DNA of 47,019 nucleotides from Faecalicatena fissicatena (GCA_001028025.1 LDAQ01000129.1:1-47019), one strand, 5' to 3'; positions 17,460 to 27,207 are shown, numbered from the stretch's first letter. Numbers and translations: made by a program. Notes: generated by a model from the letters alone, not told the origin.

Positions 17460-19349
17460 TTACGCCAATTCAAAAGCCCCCGTATACAACTGATAGTATT
17501 TGCCGTGTTTTTGGATGAGTTCCTGATGGCTTCCTCTCTCTATGATTTCGCCCAGTTCCAGTACCATGATTACGTCGGAGTTCTGTACGGTTGAGAGTCT
17601 GTGGGCAATGACGAAGACGGTACGGCCTTTCATCAGTGCATCCATGCCTCGCTGGACGATGGCCTCGGTTCTTGTGTCTATGGAGGAGGTTGCCTCGTCT
17701 AGTATCATGACCGGAGGATCTGCTACAGCCGCCCTTGCTATGGAGATCAGCTGACGCTGGCCCTGTGACAGGCCGCTGCCGTCTCCGGAAAGTACGGTGT
17801 CATAACCGTCCGGCAGCATCCGGATAAATCCGTCCGCGTTGGCGCGTTTTGCGGCTGCTATACAGTCTTCATCTGTTGCGTCCAGTTTGCCGTACCTCAG
17901 GTTCTCCATGACGGTTCCTGTAAACAGGTTGACATCCTGAAGTACGATGCCCAGTGAACGGCGCAGGTCGGACTTTCGGATTTTGTTGATATTGATGCCG
18001 TCGTAGCGGATCTTGCCGTCTGCTATGTCATAAAAACGGTTGATCAGATTTGTTATTGTGGTCTTGCCGGCACCGGTTGCCCCTACGAATGCGACCTTCT
18101 GTCCTGGTTCGGCATACAGCGTAATATTGTGGAGAACGACCTTGTTTTCCTCGTAGCCAAAATCCACGTCGAACATACGGACCTTGCCTTTGAGTTCTGC
18201 GTAGGTCAGGGTTCCGTCCTCGTGGGGATGTTTCCATGCCCACAGACCGGTGCGCTCAGGTGTCTCGGTGAGAACACCGTTTTCGTATTTTGCATTTACC
18301 AGTGTGACGTATCCGTTATCTGCTTCACTTTCCTCATCAATCAGCTGGAAGATACGCCTTGCTCCTGCCAGCGCCATGATAATCGCGCTCAGCTGCTGTG
18401 ACACCTGCCCAAGCGGCTGGATGAAACTTCTGGAAAGCTGTAAAAAGGAGGCAATCATACCAAGTGTTATGACGCCCACACCGGTCAGGCTGACGTTTGT
18501 CACGCCCCATATTCCCAGTGCCCCGCCTACAATTGCGATCAGAACGTACAGGATATATCCCAGATTGTTCATGATCGGCATGAGGATATTGGCATAGGTG
18601 TTGGCCTGTGAGGCCTCACCGAAAAGTTTTTCATTCTTTTCATCAAACATCTCTTTTGCCTTATCCTCGTGACAGAATACCTTTACTACCTTCTGTCCGT
18701 TAATCATTTCCTCGATATAACCATTGACATCTCCGATGGATTCCTGCTGCCGTACAAAGTACTTTCCGCTGTTTCCGGCCACCTTCTTTACAACCTGAAG
18801 GATAATGACTACAAATACCAGTACGAATAAGGTCATCCATATACTGATGGAAAGCATGGCGAAAAATACGGCTACAATCGTGATAACAGAGGAGAAAAGC
18901 TGCGGCACGCTCTGTGACATCATCTGACGCAGCGTGTCGGTATCGTTCGTATAGTGGCTCATCACGTCCCCGTGGGAATGCGTGTCAAAATATTTGATCG
19001 GCAGGGTCTGCATATGAGAAAACATTTGGTCACGGATATCCTTTAATATTCCCTGAGATATCACTGCCATCATCCTGTTGTAAAAGAGTGTGGCAAGTAC
19101 ACCGATCAGATAGATACCGGCCATCATAATAATGACCCGGAGCAGCCCGCTGAAATCGGGCACCGCCTGCACCAGCAGAGGAGTAATGTAATCATCAATC
19201 AGGGTTTCCAGAAACAGGGATGCAAGTACACTCGCCCCGGCACTCATTAAAATACAGATCAGTACAAACAAAAATCTGCCTTTATATTGTTTCAGATAAG
19301 AGAGAAGACGTTTTAACGTCTGCATATCCAGTTGTTGTTTCTTATTCAT
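17460..19349 (-). CDS. ABC exporter half-transporter, second subunit
   Basis: A membrane-ATPase fusion of 629 aa: six hydrophobic segments in the first ~330 residues, then an ATPase with Walker A GATGAGKTT, signature LSQGQRQ, Walker B VMILDEATSS and the switch His in VIAHRLST. Start taken at 19349 (MNKKQQLDMQ), where GGAGG precedes an ATG overlapping the previous gene's stop by 8 bases. The family handles multidrug, lipid or peptide export. With the gene upstream it should form a heterodimer: this subunit has the consensus catalytic Glu (ILDEATSS), whereas its partner has Asp there. Confidence 0.92.
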   Translation of the reverse strand: MNKKQQLDMQTLKRLLSYLKQYKGRFLFVLICILMSAGASVLASLFLETLIDDYITPLLVQAVPDFSGLLRVIIMMAGIYLIGVLATLFYNRMMAVISQGILKDIRDQMFSHMQTLPIKYFDTHSHGDVMSHYTNDTDTLRQMMSQSVPQLFSSVITIVAVFFAMLSISIWMTLFVLVFVVIILQVVKKVAGNSGKYFVRQQESIGDVNGYIEEMINGQKVVKVFCHEDKAKEMFDEKNEKLFGEASQANTYANILMPIMNNLGYILYVLIAIVGGALGIWGVTNVSLTGVGVITLGMIASFLQLSRSFIQPLGQVSQQLSAIIMALAGARRIFQLIDEESEADNGYVTLVNAKYENGVLTETPERTGLWAWKHPHEDGTLTYAELKGKVRMFDVDFGYEENKVVLHNITLYAEPGQKVAFVGATGAGKTTITNLINRFYDIADGKIRYDGININKIRKSDLRRSLGIVLQDVNLFTGTVMENLRYGKLDATDEDCIAAAKRANADGFIRMLPDGYDTVLSGDGSGLSQGQRQLISIARAAVADPPVMILDEATSSIDTRTEAIVQRGMDALMKGRTVFVIAHRLSTVQNSDVIMVLELGEIIERGSHQELIQKHGKYYQLYTGAFELA

Positions 19350-21093
19350 CTTCGCTTCCTCCTTTCTGCTGAGATTCAAAAACTTCTCTGTAAATTGCAT
19401 TGTTCTGAAGCAGCTCCTCATGACTTCCGAATCCATCGATTTGGCCGTCATCCAGTACAATGATCTTATCCGCGTCCTGGACTGAGGAAATTCTCTGTGC
19501 AATTATAATCTTTGTTGTATCCGGAATTTCTTCCCGGAATGCCTTACGTATCATGGCATCGGTCTTCGTATCCACCGCGCTGGTGGAGTCATCCAATATG
19601 AGGATCTTCGGCTTTTTCAGGAGCGCCCTTGCGATGCAGAGACGCTGCTTCTGTCCGCCGGATACGTTGGAACCGCCCTGTTCGATATGTGTGTCATACC
19701 CATCAGGGAATCTTTGTACAAAGTCATCTGCCTGGGCCAGCTGACAGGCATGAATCAATTCTTCGTCCGTCGCATGCTCATTTCCCCAGCGCAGGTTATC
19801 CTTGATAGTACCCGAAAACAGCTCATTTTTCTGCAGCACCATAGCTACCTGGTTCCTCAGAACTTCAATATCATAATCCCTTACATCCACACCCCCAACT
19901 TTCAAAGAGCCTTCCGTCACATCATAAAGCCTCGGGATCAGCTGAACCAGCGTGGATTTGGAAGATCCGGTGCCGCCGATGATGCCTATGGTTTCTCCCG
20001 AAGCAATTTCCAGATTAATATCACTCAGACACTTTTTATTTGCCTTTTTAGAATAACTAAAAGATACATTTTTATATGTGATGGAACCGTCCGCCACTTC
20101 CATGACCGGATTCTCCCCGTCCTGAAGGTCACTTGTCTCCGTCAGGATTTCTGCAATTCTTTCCGCCGATGCTTTGGACATCGTGATCATAACAAATGCC
20201 ATGGACAGCATCATCAGGCTCATCAAAACCTGTGTTGCATAAGTAAACAGACTCATCAGCCCGCCTGTGCTCAGTCCCGCATCCGGGCTGCCGCCGCCTG
20301 CTATGATCAGTCTGGCTCCGAACCAGGAAAAGACCAGCATGCAGGCATACATACAGAACTGCATGAGCGGCATGTTAAAAGCAAGCGTCTTCTCTGCTTT
20401 TGAAAAATCTCTGTAGATCTTCTCGGAAATCTTCTGGAATTTACTGTTTTCATAATCTTCCCGTACAAAAGATTTTACAACACGGATACCGTGCACATTT
20501 TCCTGTACTACATTATTCAGTTTATCATAGGTCTTAAATACCCTTCTGAAAATAGGATGTACTCTCGTCATAATCAGATACAGTCCGATGCCCAGTACCG
20601 GAACACAGATCAGAAATACGATGGACAGCTTGGCGCTGACCCGGATTGCACAGAACAGAGAAAAGATCAGCATAACCGGTGCGCGCATAGCCATACGTAT
20701 GGTCATCTGATATGCATTCTGCACATTTGTAACATCCGTTGTCAGTCTTGTCACAATACTGGATGTGGAAAATTTATCTATATTTGAAAATGAAAAGTTC
20801 TGTACATTATAGTACATATCTTTCCGCAGGTTCTTCGCAAGCCCCGCGGAAGCATGAGCCGCCGTCTTCCCGGCCGCAGCCCCAAAAAACAGGGATAAAA
20901 ATGCGGCTATGAGCAGAAAAATCCCCGTCTTCCCTATATAGCCCATATCCCCTTTGTCGATCCCATAGTCAATCAGATTCGCCATCAAAAGAGGGATGAT
21001 GACCTCCAGCACAACCTCCAGCGATACTAATATGGGCGTCAGTATGGAATCTTTTTTATACTCTCTGATACTTTTTGCCAATGTTTTTACCAT
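19342..21093 (-). CDS. ABC exporter half-transporter, first subunit
   Basis: The 583-aa protein has six transmembrane segments, then an ATPase with GGTGSSKST (Walker A), NVSGGQKQR (signature) and ILILDDSTSAVD (Walker B). The residue after the Walker B Asp is Asp rather than the usual catalytic Glu, and the switch histidine position reads IIAQRISS. Both are typical of the degenerate-site subunit of heterodimeric exporters (BmrC/TM287 type). It forms a MarR-ABC-ABC operon. Confidence 0.92.
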   Translation of the reverse strand: MVKTLAKSIREYKKDSILTPILVSLEVVLEVIIPLLMANLIDYGIDKGDMGYIGKTGIFLLIAAFLSLFFGAAAGKTAAHASAGLAKNLRKDMYYNVQNFSFSNIDKFSTSSIVTRLTTDVTNVQNAYQMTIRMAMRAPVMLIFSLFCAIRVSAKLSIVFLICVPVLGIGLYLIMTRVHPIFRRVFKTYDKLNNVVQENVHGIRVVKSFVREDYENSKFQKISEKIYRDFSKAEKTLAFNMPLMQFCMYACMLVFSWFGARLIIAGGGSPDAGLSTGGLMSLFTYATQVLMSLMMLSMAFVMITMSKASAERIAEILTETSDLQDGENPVMEVADGSITYKNVSFSYSKKANKKCLSDINLEIASGETIGIIGGTGSSKSTLVQLIPRLYDVTEGSLKVGGVDVRDYDIEVLRNQVAMVLQKNELFSGTIKDNLRWGNEHATDEELIHACQLAQADDFVQRFPDGYDTHIEQGGSNVSGGQKQRLCIARALLKKPKILILDDSTSAVDTKTDAMIRKAFREEIPDTTKIIIAQRISSVQDADKIIVLDDGQIDGFGSHEELLQNNAIYREVFESQQKGGSEDE

Positions 21094-21147
21094 GTCTAAA
21101 CCTCCTGCTCACAATTTGTCAGACATCAAACAATCCGTGGTTAGCAT

Positions 21148-21167
21148 AAGCCGGCACAGGCCGGCTT
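21148..21167 (-). terminator. Intercistronic hairpin after the marR stop
   Basis: AAGCCGGC and GCCGGCTT pair perfectly around ACAG, overlapping the marR stop codon. No T-run follows on the minus strand, so it is better seen as a stability or attenuation hairpin between the regulator and the exporter genes. Confidence 0.5.
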
Positions 21168-21606
21168 AAATTTTAGTCACATTTTTTCTGATTCGTTCAA
21201 TATAGGAATAAAGCTGCTCCAGCTCATCTTCGGAAAAGCCCTTCGTGATCTGTCCCTCTATTTCTTCCCGGTTAGCATCCATCTCTTCCGCTATTTGAAT
21301 TGCTTTCGGTGTCAGCACCAGTTTTTTCAGTCTTGCATCTTCGGGTACGCTCTCACGTATAATCAATCCTTTTTCTTCCATCAGATTCAGGACCTTTGAT
21401 GCCGTCGAACGGGTAACATTAAACTCTGCCTCCAGATCTTTCTGATAGATCGGCCTTTGAGGATTCTTTTTGATATAATCAATGATCCACCCATTTGATC
21501 CAGTAAGACGGCAAAGATTAGATTTGTTAATGTTGCCGTCGATAAACCTTTTAATAAGATTATCCAGAGTCCGTATCTCAATTCCTATATATCTTTTTGT
21601 TCTCAT
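21166..21606 (-). CDS. MarR-family transcriptional regulator
   Basis: The 146-aa protein has a winged helix: the recognition region includes the NVTRSTASKVLNLMEEKGLI stretch and a wing with PEDARLKKLVLT. Start at 21606 with AGGGG upstream. It heads an operon with the two ABC exporter genes, the usual arrangement for an autoregulated, drug- or metabolite-responsive efflux unit. An inverted repeat lies in its own promoter region. Confidence 0.9.
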   Translation of the reverse strand: MRTKRYIGIEIRTLDNLIKRFIDGNINKSNLCRLTGSNGWIIDYIKKNPQRPIYQKDLEAEFNVTRSTASKVLNLMEEKGLIIRESVPEDARLKKLVLTPKAIQIAEEMDANREEIEGQITKGFSEDELEQLYSYIERIRKNVTKI

Positions 21607-21622
21607 TTTAACCCCTGCTTAT

Positions 21623-21681
21623 AGTTGTATGTTCAACTGTTTGACATGAAACATATTAACGCTTCTAAGTCGAACTGTCAA
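21623..21681 (-). promoter_or_regulatory. marR-exporter promoter with inverted-repeat operator
   Basis: On the minus strand TTGACA (21676-21681) and TAATAT (21653-21658) are 17 bases apart. Just downstream AGTTG and CAACT flank six bases (21623-21638), a likely MarR operator positioned to block transcription. Nothing else is recognised in 21682-21787. Confidence 0.7.
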
Positions 21682-21787
21682 TAGTATCCAGTAAATTTTC
21701 ACATGATCTTCACATATCTTTGCAGAATCTTAGCTGTACTCAAAAGTAAATGTTGCATGGCAGCTCTGGTATATATTTTCCTGCATC

Positions 21788-22654
21788 CTAATGTTTTCTG
21801 TAAGCCCCAATACCCAGGGCACCCGGACCGGTATGGCAGCCTATGCTGAGCATCAGCGGACTGTGTGTGATCTCTTCCCCAGGAAATTCTGCCCGCATCT
21901 GGGCGATCCATTGTTCCAGGACTTCGGGCTCCATTGCGGTATTTGCAATTCCCAGCATCAGCTGATGGCTGTCATGCAGTTCTTTAAATCTGGTGGAAAT
22001 GTCGTTGTGAAGCGCCTTGCACATGGTACGGAAAGCTGACTTCATCCCCCTTACCTTTGCATATGCATCCAGTTTGTCTCCTTGAATGGTAAGAACCGGT
22101 TTGATATTCAGTACACTTCCAATGGCTGCCCCGGCTGCCGTTACTCTTCCGCCTTTTTTCAGATATTCCAGCGTATCAACAGCTATATAAATCGCAGCAT
22201 CCATGGCTTCGGCTTCCAGTGTTTCCTTGATCTGTGCCCCGCTCATCCCCTGTCCCACCATGTATAATGCATCTTTTACCGACTGGATCTGCGTAATAGA
22301 GATCCTTCGGTTGTTCACAACATGTACCCTTCCCTCAAATTCCTGTGCGAATATAAGGGCGCTCTGACAGGAATTGCTCAGGCCGCTGGACATAGGTATA
22401 TAGACAATCTCCTCATGTTCTTTCAGAAGCTTGTACCACATCTCCATCACTTCCCCTGGCGCGGGCTGGGATGATGTCACTGACGCGCCCTTTGCCTGAA
22501 GATCGTAGAATACTTCCGATGTAATATCCACGCCTTCAAGATACGTTTTCCCGTCAATCTGGATGGGCATGGGGACAATCGTGATCCCCATCTGTCTGCC
22601 ATCTTCCGGCAAAACTCCACAATTGCTGTCCGTCATAATTGCAATATCCGGCAT
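21788..22654 (-). CDS. DegV-family fatty-acid-binding protein (FakB-like)
   Basis: DegV/FakB proteins bind a fatty acid and, with the kinase FakA, present it for phosphorylation. The protein shows IMTDSNCGVLPE at the start, TSSQPAPGE and the PMSSGLSNSCQSA loop that bind the carboxylate, and GGRVTAAGAAIGSVLNIKP in the C-terminal domain. I chose 22654 as the start (MPDIAIM), which has AGGAAGAGG in front, giving 288 aa; the frame is open 9 codons further. It stands alone and no fakA is nearby. Confidence 0.9.
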   Translation of the reverse strand: MPDIAIMTDSNCGVLPEDGRQMGITIVPMPIQIDGKTYLEGVDITSEVFYDLQAKGASVTSSQPAPGEVMEMWYKLLKEHEEIVYIPMSSGLSNSCQSALIFAQEFEGRVHVVNNRRISITQIQSVKDALYMVGQGMSGAQIKETLEAEAMDAAIYIAVDTLEYLKKGGRVTAAGAAIGSVLNIKPVLTIQGDKLDAYAKVRGMKSAFRTMCKALHNDISTRFKELHDSHQLMLGIANTAMEPEVLEQWIAQMRAEFPGEEITHSPLMLSIGCHTGPGALGIGAYRKH

Positions 22655-22842
22655 AATCCTCTTCCTTTCATATCTTCTCACAACTTTAAATCAGCCTATT
22701 ATCTGATTGCAGACAATAAACTGACACATTGACCGTTATTTTAACACGTGTTAAAATTATAGCAAATGCAGAATTTGATAACAACTTACAGTATTTTATT
22801 TTTGTAAGTTATTTATACAGATTGGAGAAATTGTAAATTATT

Positions 22843-23430
22843 ATGGAAGACAGACGCATCAGAAAAACAAAAAAGAACCTCAAAACCACTCTCATCTCCA
22901 TGCTCACAGATATGCCCTTTGAGCAGGTATCCATCACAGAACTGTGCAGTCGGGCAGATACCAGCCGCATTACCTTTTATACTCATTACAGCGACAAATA
23001 CGCTCTGGTGGATGACATTTTCCAGGATATGATACAGGAAGGAACTGCTGTCTATGAAGAAATGCAGGCAGCCAATAACCCCGGGGCCAGCCCAGTCATC
23101 AGTTACTGCAACGTACTGGACAGCATCATGAAACTCTATTATGAAAATCATGATTTCTTCCGCCATACAATCCCGGATGAGAATCCCTATCTGGCATTTG
23201 CCTTTTATAATTATGTGCTGGAAACTGTTGAAATGCACACTAATAAAGAAAGCCGGGTCCTCAGCCTCCGGTATTCTCCCAAGAAGATCGCTGGTTTCTT
23301 ATGCTACGGTATCGTCGGTTTTATCAACGAAGGGCACTCAGAGAACATTACAAGAGAAAAAAATATTGCAGAAGCCAGGGAACTCCTCACCAGGATTCTG
23401 GAATCCGATGTGCTGATCGCCGGAGACTAA
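22843..23430 (+). CDS. TetR/AcrR-family transcriptional regulator
   Basis: The 195-aa protein has an N-terminal helix-turn-helix (about residues 10-55): VSITELCSRADTSRITFYTHY is the diagnostic stretch (shortened reading: ITELCSRADTSRITFYTHY). The C-terminal domain resembles the TetR_C type that binds unknown ligands. It is transcribed away from the DegV gene across a 188-base AT-rich region that should hold both promoters, and is convergent with the osmoprotectant transporter operon, 16 bases apart. Target unknown; divergent degV is the obvious candidate. Confidence 0.85.
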   Translation: MEDRRIRKTKKNLKTTLISMLTDMPFEQVSITELCSRADTSRITFYTHYSDKYALVDDIFQDMIQEGTAVYEEMQAANNPGASPVISYCNVLDSIMKLYYENHDFFRHTIPDENPYLAFAFYNYVLETVEMHTNKESRVLSLRYSPKKIAGFLCYGIVGFINEGHSENITREKNIAEARELLTRILESDVLIAGD

Positions 23431-23446
23431 TTACATGTTAAATTGA

Positions 23447-24064
23447 TCACATCCTTTTCTCCGCCACCTGGAATATGGCATTAATCCCCAGAGCCAGCCC
23501 CGCAGAAAGAATGCTGCCTATAACGATCTTAATAACATTTAATGTTCTCAATCCGTCAAACAGTATCGTTCCAAGTCCGCCAGCATTGATCATTGCCGCA
23601 ATTGTGGCGATCCCGATGGTAGATACTACTGCCAGCTGGATCCCGGTAAACAGCGCCTTTTTGGCAAGCGGAATCCGGATCTGGCACAGCACCTGCATGC
23701 GCCGCATCCCCAGACCCTCCGCGGCTTCCACCACCGCCGGGTCAACTCCGTACAACCCGGAGATGAAGTTACGCAGAAGCAGATACTGATTGTAAACAAC
23801 CAGGACGATCACTGCCGTTGTCTTGCCCAGTCCTGTGACCGGAATCAAAAATGCGAACATTGCAAGGCTCGGTACCGAATACAATACCGAAAAGATATGG
23901 ACCAGTATCTCGCCGGTCTTTTTTGAATAAATAGCCATTATTGTAAGCGCGGAAGCAATAATCAGCGATAACAGCAGCGTGACCGCGGTGATCTGCAGGT
24001 GTTCCAGCAAAGCCTCCAGCAAATCGTCATAATGTCTGGTCAGATACACGCTCCATTTACTCAT
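23447..24064 (-). CDS. Osmoprotectant ABC transporter permease (distal)
   Basis: A 205-aa permease with about five membrane segments and the binding-protein-dependent motif region EAAEGLGMRRMQVLCQIRIP that contacts the ATPase. Start set at 24064 (MSKWSVYL), where ATGA overlaps the ATPase stop. It is the last of four genes in an OpuC/ProU-type importer for glycine betaine, carnitine or choline. Its similarity to the first permease suggests a heterodimeric channel. Confidence 0.9.
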   Translation of the reverse strand: MSKWSVYLTRHYDDLLEALLEHLQITAVTLLLSLIIASALTIMAIYSKKTGEILVHIFSVLYSVPSLAMFAFLIPVTGLGKTTAVIVLVVYNQYLLLRNFISGLYGVDPAVVEAAEGLGMRRMQVLCQIRIPLAKKALFTGIQLAVVSTIGIATIAAMINAGGLGTILFDGLRTLNVIKIVIGSILSAGLALGINAIFQVAEKRM

Positions 24065-24828
24065 ATGTATCCCTCCCACATTTTCTCCTGCTCTTTTGCA
24101 GATCGGATCAGTGCCGCCGTAAATTCATCAGCCGGTTGCCTGATGATGCTTTCGGGTGTGTCGAACTGACTGATTTTTCCTTCGTTCATAATCATGACCC
24201 GCGTTCCCAGCTTGAACGCCTCATGTATATCGTGAGTAACCAGCAGGAAGGTCTTCCCCAGCCCCCGGTGCAGGCTGAGCAGTTCATCCTGCAGACCGGT
24301 GCGGGTGATGGCATCCACGGCACCGAATGGTTCATCCATCAGCATGACCTCCGGCTCCACCGCAAGTGCTCTTGCCAGCCCCACCCTCTGCTGCTGTCCG
24401 CCGGACAGCTGGGAGGGGTAGCGGCCCTGGAATTCATCGGGATCCAGTTTCACAAGCTCCAGAAGCTCCCGTACACGGTTCTGTATCCGCTCCTTGTCCC
24501 ACTTTAAAAGTTTGGGGACTGTGGCCACATTTTCCGCAATCGACATATGGGGAAAGAGACCCGTCTGCTGTATCACGTATCCGATCCCCCGCCTGAGCCT
24601 GACGACATCTATTTTGGCAGTGTCTTCGCCAAACAGAAAAATACTTCCTTCATCCGGCTCATACAGCCGGTTAATCATTTTCAGCAACGTGGTCTTTCCA
24701 CAGCCGGAAGATCCCAGGATGGTAACAAATTCCCCTTCCTCCACGGAAAAAGAAAGGCGCTCCACCGCATAATAACTGGTTCCCGGAAACTGTTTGCTTA
24801 CATTGCTGAAGGTGATTGTTGCTGACAT
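24061..24828 (-). CDS. Osmoprotectant ABC transporter ATP-binding protein
   Basis: The 255-aa ATPase has GSSGCGKTT (Walker A), LSGGQQQRV (signature) and VMLMDEPFGAVD (Walker B), in the pattern of OpuCA/ProV. It lacks the C-terminal CBS domains found in many OpuA/OpuC ATPases, so ionic-strength sensing by that route seems absent. It lies between the binding protein and the second permease. Confidence 0.92.
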   Translation of the reverse strand: MSATITFSNVSKQFPGTSYYAVERLSFSVEEGEFVTILGSSGCGKTTLLKMINRLYEPDEGSIFLFGEDTAKIDVVRLRRGIGYVIQQTGLFPHMSIAENVATVPKLLKWDKERIQNRVRELLELVKLDPDEFQGRYPSQLSGGQQQRVGLARALAVEPEVMLMDEPFGAVDAITRTGLQDELLSLHRGLGKTFLLVTHDIHEAFKLGTRVMIMNEGKISQFDTPESIIRQPADEFTAALIRSAKEQEKMWEGYI

Positions 24829-24852
24829 AACTGCTGCCCCTTTCCGACTGAC

Positions 24853-25776
24853 TTATTTGATAGATTCATAGTACTCCAGTGCCACGTCTTCGATTTCTTC
24901 TTTGTCCATGTCGACCCTGGCATTGAGCGCTGTCAGAGATTCCGTATCCATGGACGCGCTGATCTTGTTCAGGATATCTGCAATATCAGGATGTGCCTCC
25001 AGCACAGAATCCTGGATAACGGGTGCCAGATTATAAGGCGGCCACACTTTTTTATCGTCTTCCAGAAGGGTGAACTGTTCCTTATCAGCCAGTTGTCCCT
25101 CCGTGGTGTAAACTGGAGCCACATCTGCTTCATCATTTGATAATACCTCATACTTCAGGCCGTTGTCATATATTTTGGAAGATTTCCAGTCCAGCTTGCC
25201 GTATGCTTTTTCCAGCGCCGGTATACCGTCTTCCCGCTCGTCGAATTCTCCCTGTGATGCAAAACGCAGCTCACTGGCATGCTTCTGCATATCGGATATT
25301 GCCTTAATCCCCAGCTCATTGGCAACCGCGGTACGAATCACCAGGCCCTGACCGTCATTGGCCTGAGAATAGTCAAGCCAGGTAAGCTGAAACTGCTTCT
25401 CATATTCTTCTTTTACCGTGTCATATACCTTCTGCGGATCGGTAATTACATCCATTCCAAGAACAGAAAGAAGTGCTGTCCCTGTATACTCCGGATACAT
25501 ATCAATCTCATCGTTGATCAGAGACGTATGAATGACAGAACCTGCAATGTCAAATACTCTCTCCACTTTATACCCTGCATCTTCAAGCGCCAGGGAATAG
25601 ACCTCGGACACGATCATTCCTTCTGTGAAATCTTTAGATCCCACACGGATTACCGCTTCTTCCTTTTTTCCCTCACTGCCGCCGCCTTTGTTCTCTTTAC
25701 TTTGGCAGGCTGCCAGCGATGCCATCATCGCCATGCACACTGCCACGATTACTGCCTTTTTCAACTTCAATTTCAT
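24853..25776 (-). CDS. Osmoprotectant substrate-binding lipoprotein (OpuCC/OsmX type)
   Basis: Start at 25776 gives a lipoprotein signal (MKLKLKKAVIVAV) with lipobox LAAC near residue 23. The mature part matches OpuAC/OsmX binding proteins: VGSKDFTEGMIVSEVYSLAL near the start and MYPEYTGTALLSVLG in the middle, where aromatic residues cage quaternary ammonium compounds. Translation couples to the upstream permease through ATGA (25773-25776). Ligand cannot be assigned beyond the class. Confidence 0.9.
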   Translation of the reverse strand: MKLKLKKAVIVAVCMAMMASLAACQSKENKGGGSEGKKEEAVIRVGSKDFTEGMIVSEVYSLALEDAGYKVERVFDIAGSVIHTSLINDEIDMYPEYTGTALLSVLGMDVITDPQKVYDTVKEEYEKQFQLTWLDYSQANDGQGLVIRTAVANELGIKAISDMQKHASELRFASQGEFDEREDGIPALEKAYGKLDWKSSKIYDNGLKYEVLSNDEADVAPVYTTEGQLADKEQFTLLEDDKKVWPPYNLAPVIQDSVLEAHPDIADILNKISASMDTESLTALNARVDMDKEEIEDVALEYYESIK

Positions 25777-26468
25777 AAAACTTTCCTCCTTGTTCTGTGT
25801 ACTTTGTCTTTTCTTCTTCTGCCTGGCGACCGCCATGGTATAAATATTTTCTCCAGCCCGCCAAAAATCATTCCTGCCATCAGCGACAGAAGTGCCACTG
25901 AGACGCCTCCAATCAGCAGCAGGTCTGTCCTGTTCAGGCCCAGTCCGGTAAAGATGATCCCGCCCAGCCCGCCGGCCCCGATTTTTGCCGCAATGGAGGC
26001 GCTGGCAACAATCTCAATGACTGCTGTCCTGGCGCCGGTCAGCATATAGGGCACGGCAAGAGGTACCTGAACCTTCCAGAATATCTGCCGCCTGGTCATC
26101 CCCTGACCGGCTGCTGTCTCCAGCATAAATTCCGGGACCTCCTCAAAACCGTCTGCCGTATTCATAAGTATCGGGGGCACCGCCATAAGCACAAGCGCTG
26201 TCATAGCCGGTTTCACCCCGGTTCCCATAATTGGAATCAGGAGAATCAGTATGGCAAGGCTGGGGATAATACGCAGTATCTGAAATATCCCTACAAGCCA
26301 TTTTTTGCATCTTACATATCTTATACAAAGATAACCACATGGAATTCCTATAAGTGCAGCTGCCAGCAGTGCGAGGATACTGATGCTGACGTGTTCCCAC
26401 AGACAGACCAGATACTCATCCAGACGGCTGGCAAAATATAATTGTATGTTCATCCATACTTCGGACAT
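25773..26468 (-). CDS. Osmoprotectant ABC transporter permease (proximal)
   Basis: A 231-aa permease with five to six membrane segments and the coupling motif region MLETAAGQGMTRRQIFWKVQ, followed by a basic C-terminal tail. It is the first gene of the four-gene importer operon. Its ATG lies at 26468; the 127-base upstream region holds two palindromes that may be operators. Confidence 0.9.
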   Translation of the reverse strand: MSEVWMNIQLYFASRLDEYLVCLWEHVSISILALLAAALIGIPCGYLCIRYVRCKKWLVGIFQILRIIPSLAILILLIPIMGTGVKPAMTALVLMAVPPILMNTADGFEEVPEFMLETAAGQGMTRRQIFWKVQVPLAVPYMLTGARTAVIEIVASASIAAKIGAGGLGGIIFTGLGLNRTDLLLIGGVSVALLSLMAGMIFGGLEKIFIPWRSPGRRRKDKVHRTRRKVL

Positions 26469-26517
26469 CTTGTTGTTCTTCCTGCCTTTCTTTTGTTCCT
26501 CTCTGCTGCCTGCAGAT

Positions 26518-26564
26518 TTAAGAGCCTGCCTGAGGTCTCTTAATATCTCACAATATCATTGTGA
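26518..26564 (-). promoter_or_regulatory. Two palindromes upstream of the osmoprotectant operon
   Basis: TTAAGAG and CTCTTAA face each other over 12 bases (26518-26543), and TCACAAT-ATC-ATTGTGA forms a perfect inverted repeat at 26548-26564. Their position before the first permease gene suggests operator or leader function. No clear -35/-10 pair was identified. Confidence 0.45.
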
Positions 26565-26595
26565 TCCCTGTCCAGATTCCACAGACTTCCAATAA

Positions 26596-27207
26596 TTAGT
26601 GAAGCTTCTTCACCGCATCCGCCGGACATGCCTCCCGGCACGCGCCGCAGTGCAGGCAATGCACCGGATCAATCCGGTACGGGCTGCCTTTTGAAATACA
26701 GCCCTGGGGACAGACATATGTACATGACCCACAGCCGATACATTCCTCCTCTATCCTGAATCCTGCTTTTTCCTCTTCTCTCCCGTAGGCAAAAGATTCT
26801 CTGCTAATCGGATGATGCAGCAGATCAAACCATTCCCCGCTGCCTTCATAAATGAGAAAAACATCCAGTATATCTCTCGTTTTACCCGGATATACCTCAT
26901 TCATTCCCGGATTATCCTCAAATACTTTCGTCAGCCACGCCTGATCGGCCAGCTTCACCTTTCCTGTAAACTTCAGGGACTGGCAGTCCGGGCACATGGC
27001 ACTTAGAGCTATCTCCCCGCTTTGGATCAGCTGTTCGTAAAAAGGTTTCCCTTTGGATGTTACGATATACATCCCCTCATCTGCCGCTATCATGATATTA
27101 ATAATCCGGCTTTGAGGGCGGCCCTCCTTATCGACAGTTGCCGCTGACGCGATTTTCACCTCCCGGAACATGTCAATATACTTCCGTGCCTTTTCATTCA
27201 CAATCAT
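26596..27207 (-). CDS. Flavin-binding PPOX-like protein fused to a 2x[4Fe-4S] ferredoxin
   Basis: The first ~140 residues of this 203-aa protein resemble the pyridoxamine-5'-phosphate-oxidase/flavin split-barrel family (IASAATVDKEGRPQSRIINI; GMYIVTSKGKPFYEQL). The last ~55 residues hold two four-cysteine motifs, CIGCGSCTYVCPQGC and CLHCGACREACPAD. It is likely a small FMN and Fe-S oxidoreductase. It is divergent from an HxlR regulator and probably controlled by it. Partner and substrate are unknown. Confidence 0.85.
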   Translation of the reverse strand: MIVNEKARKYIDMFREVKIASAATVDKEGRPQSRIINIMIAADEGMYIVTSKGKPFYEQLIQSGEIALSAMCPDCQSLKFTGKVKLADQAWLTKVFEDNPGMNEVYPGKTRDILDVFLIYEGSGEWFDLLHHPISRESFAYGREEEKAGFRIEEECIGCGSCTYVCPQGCISKGSPYRIDPVHCLHCGACREACPADAVKKLH

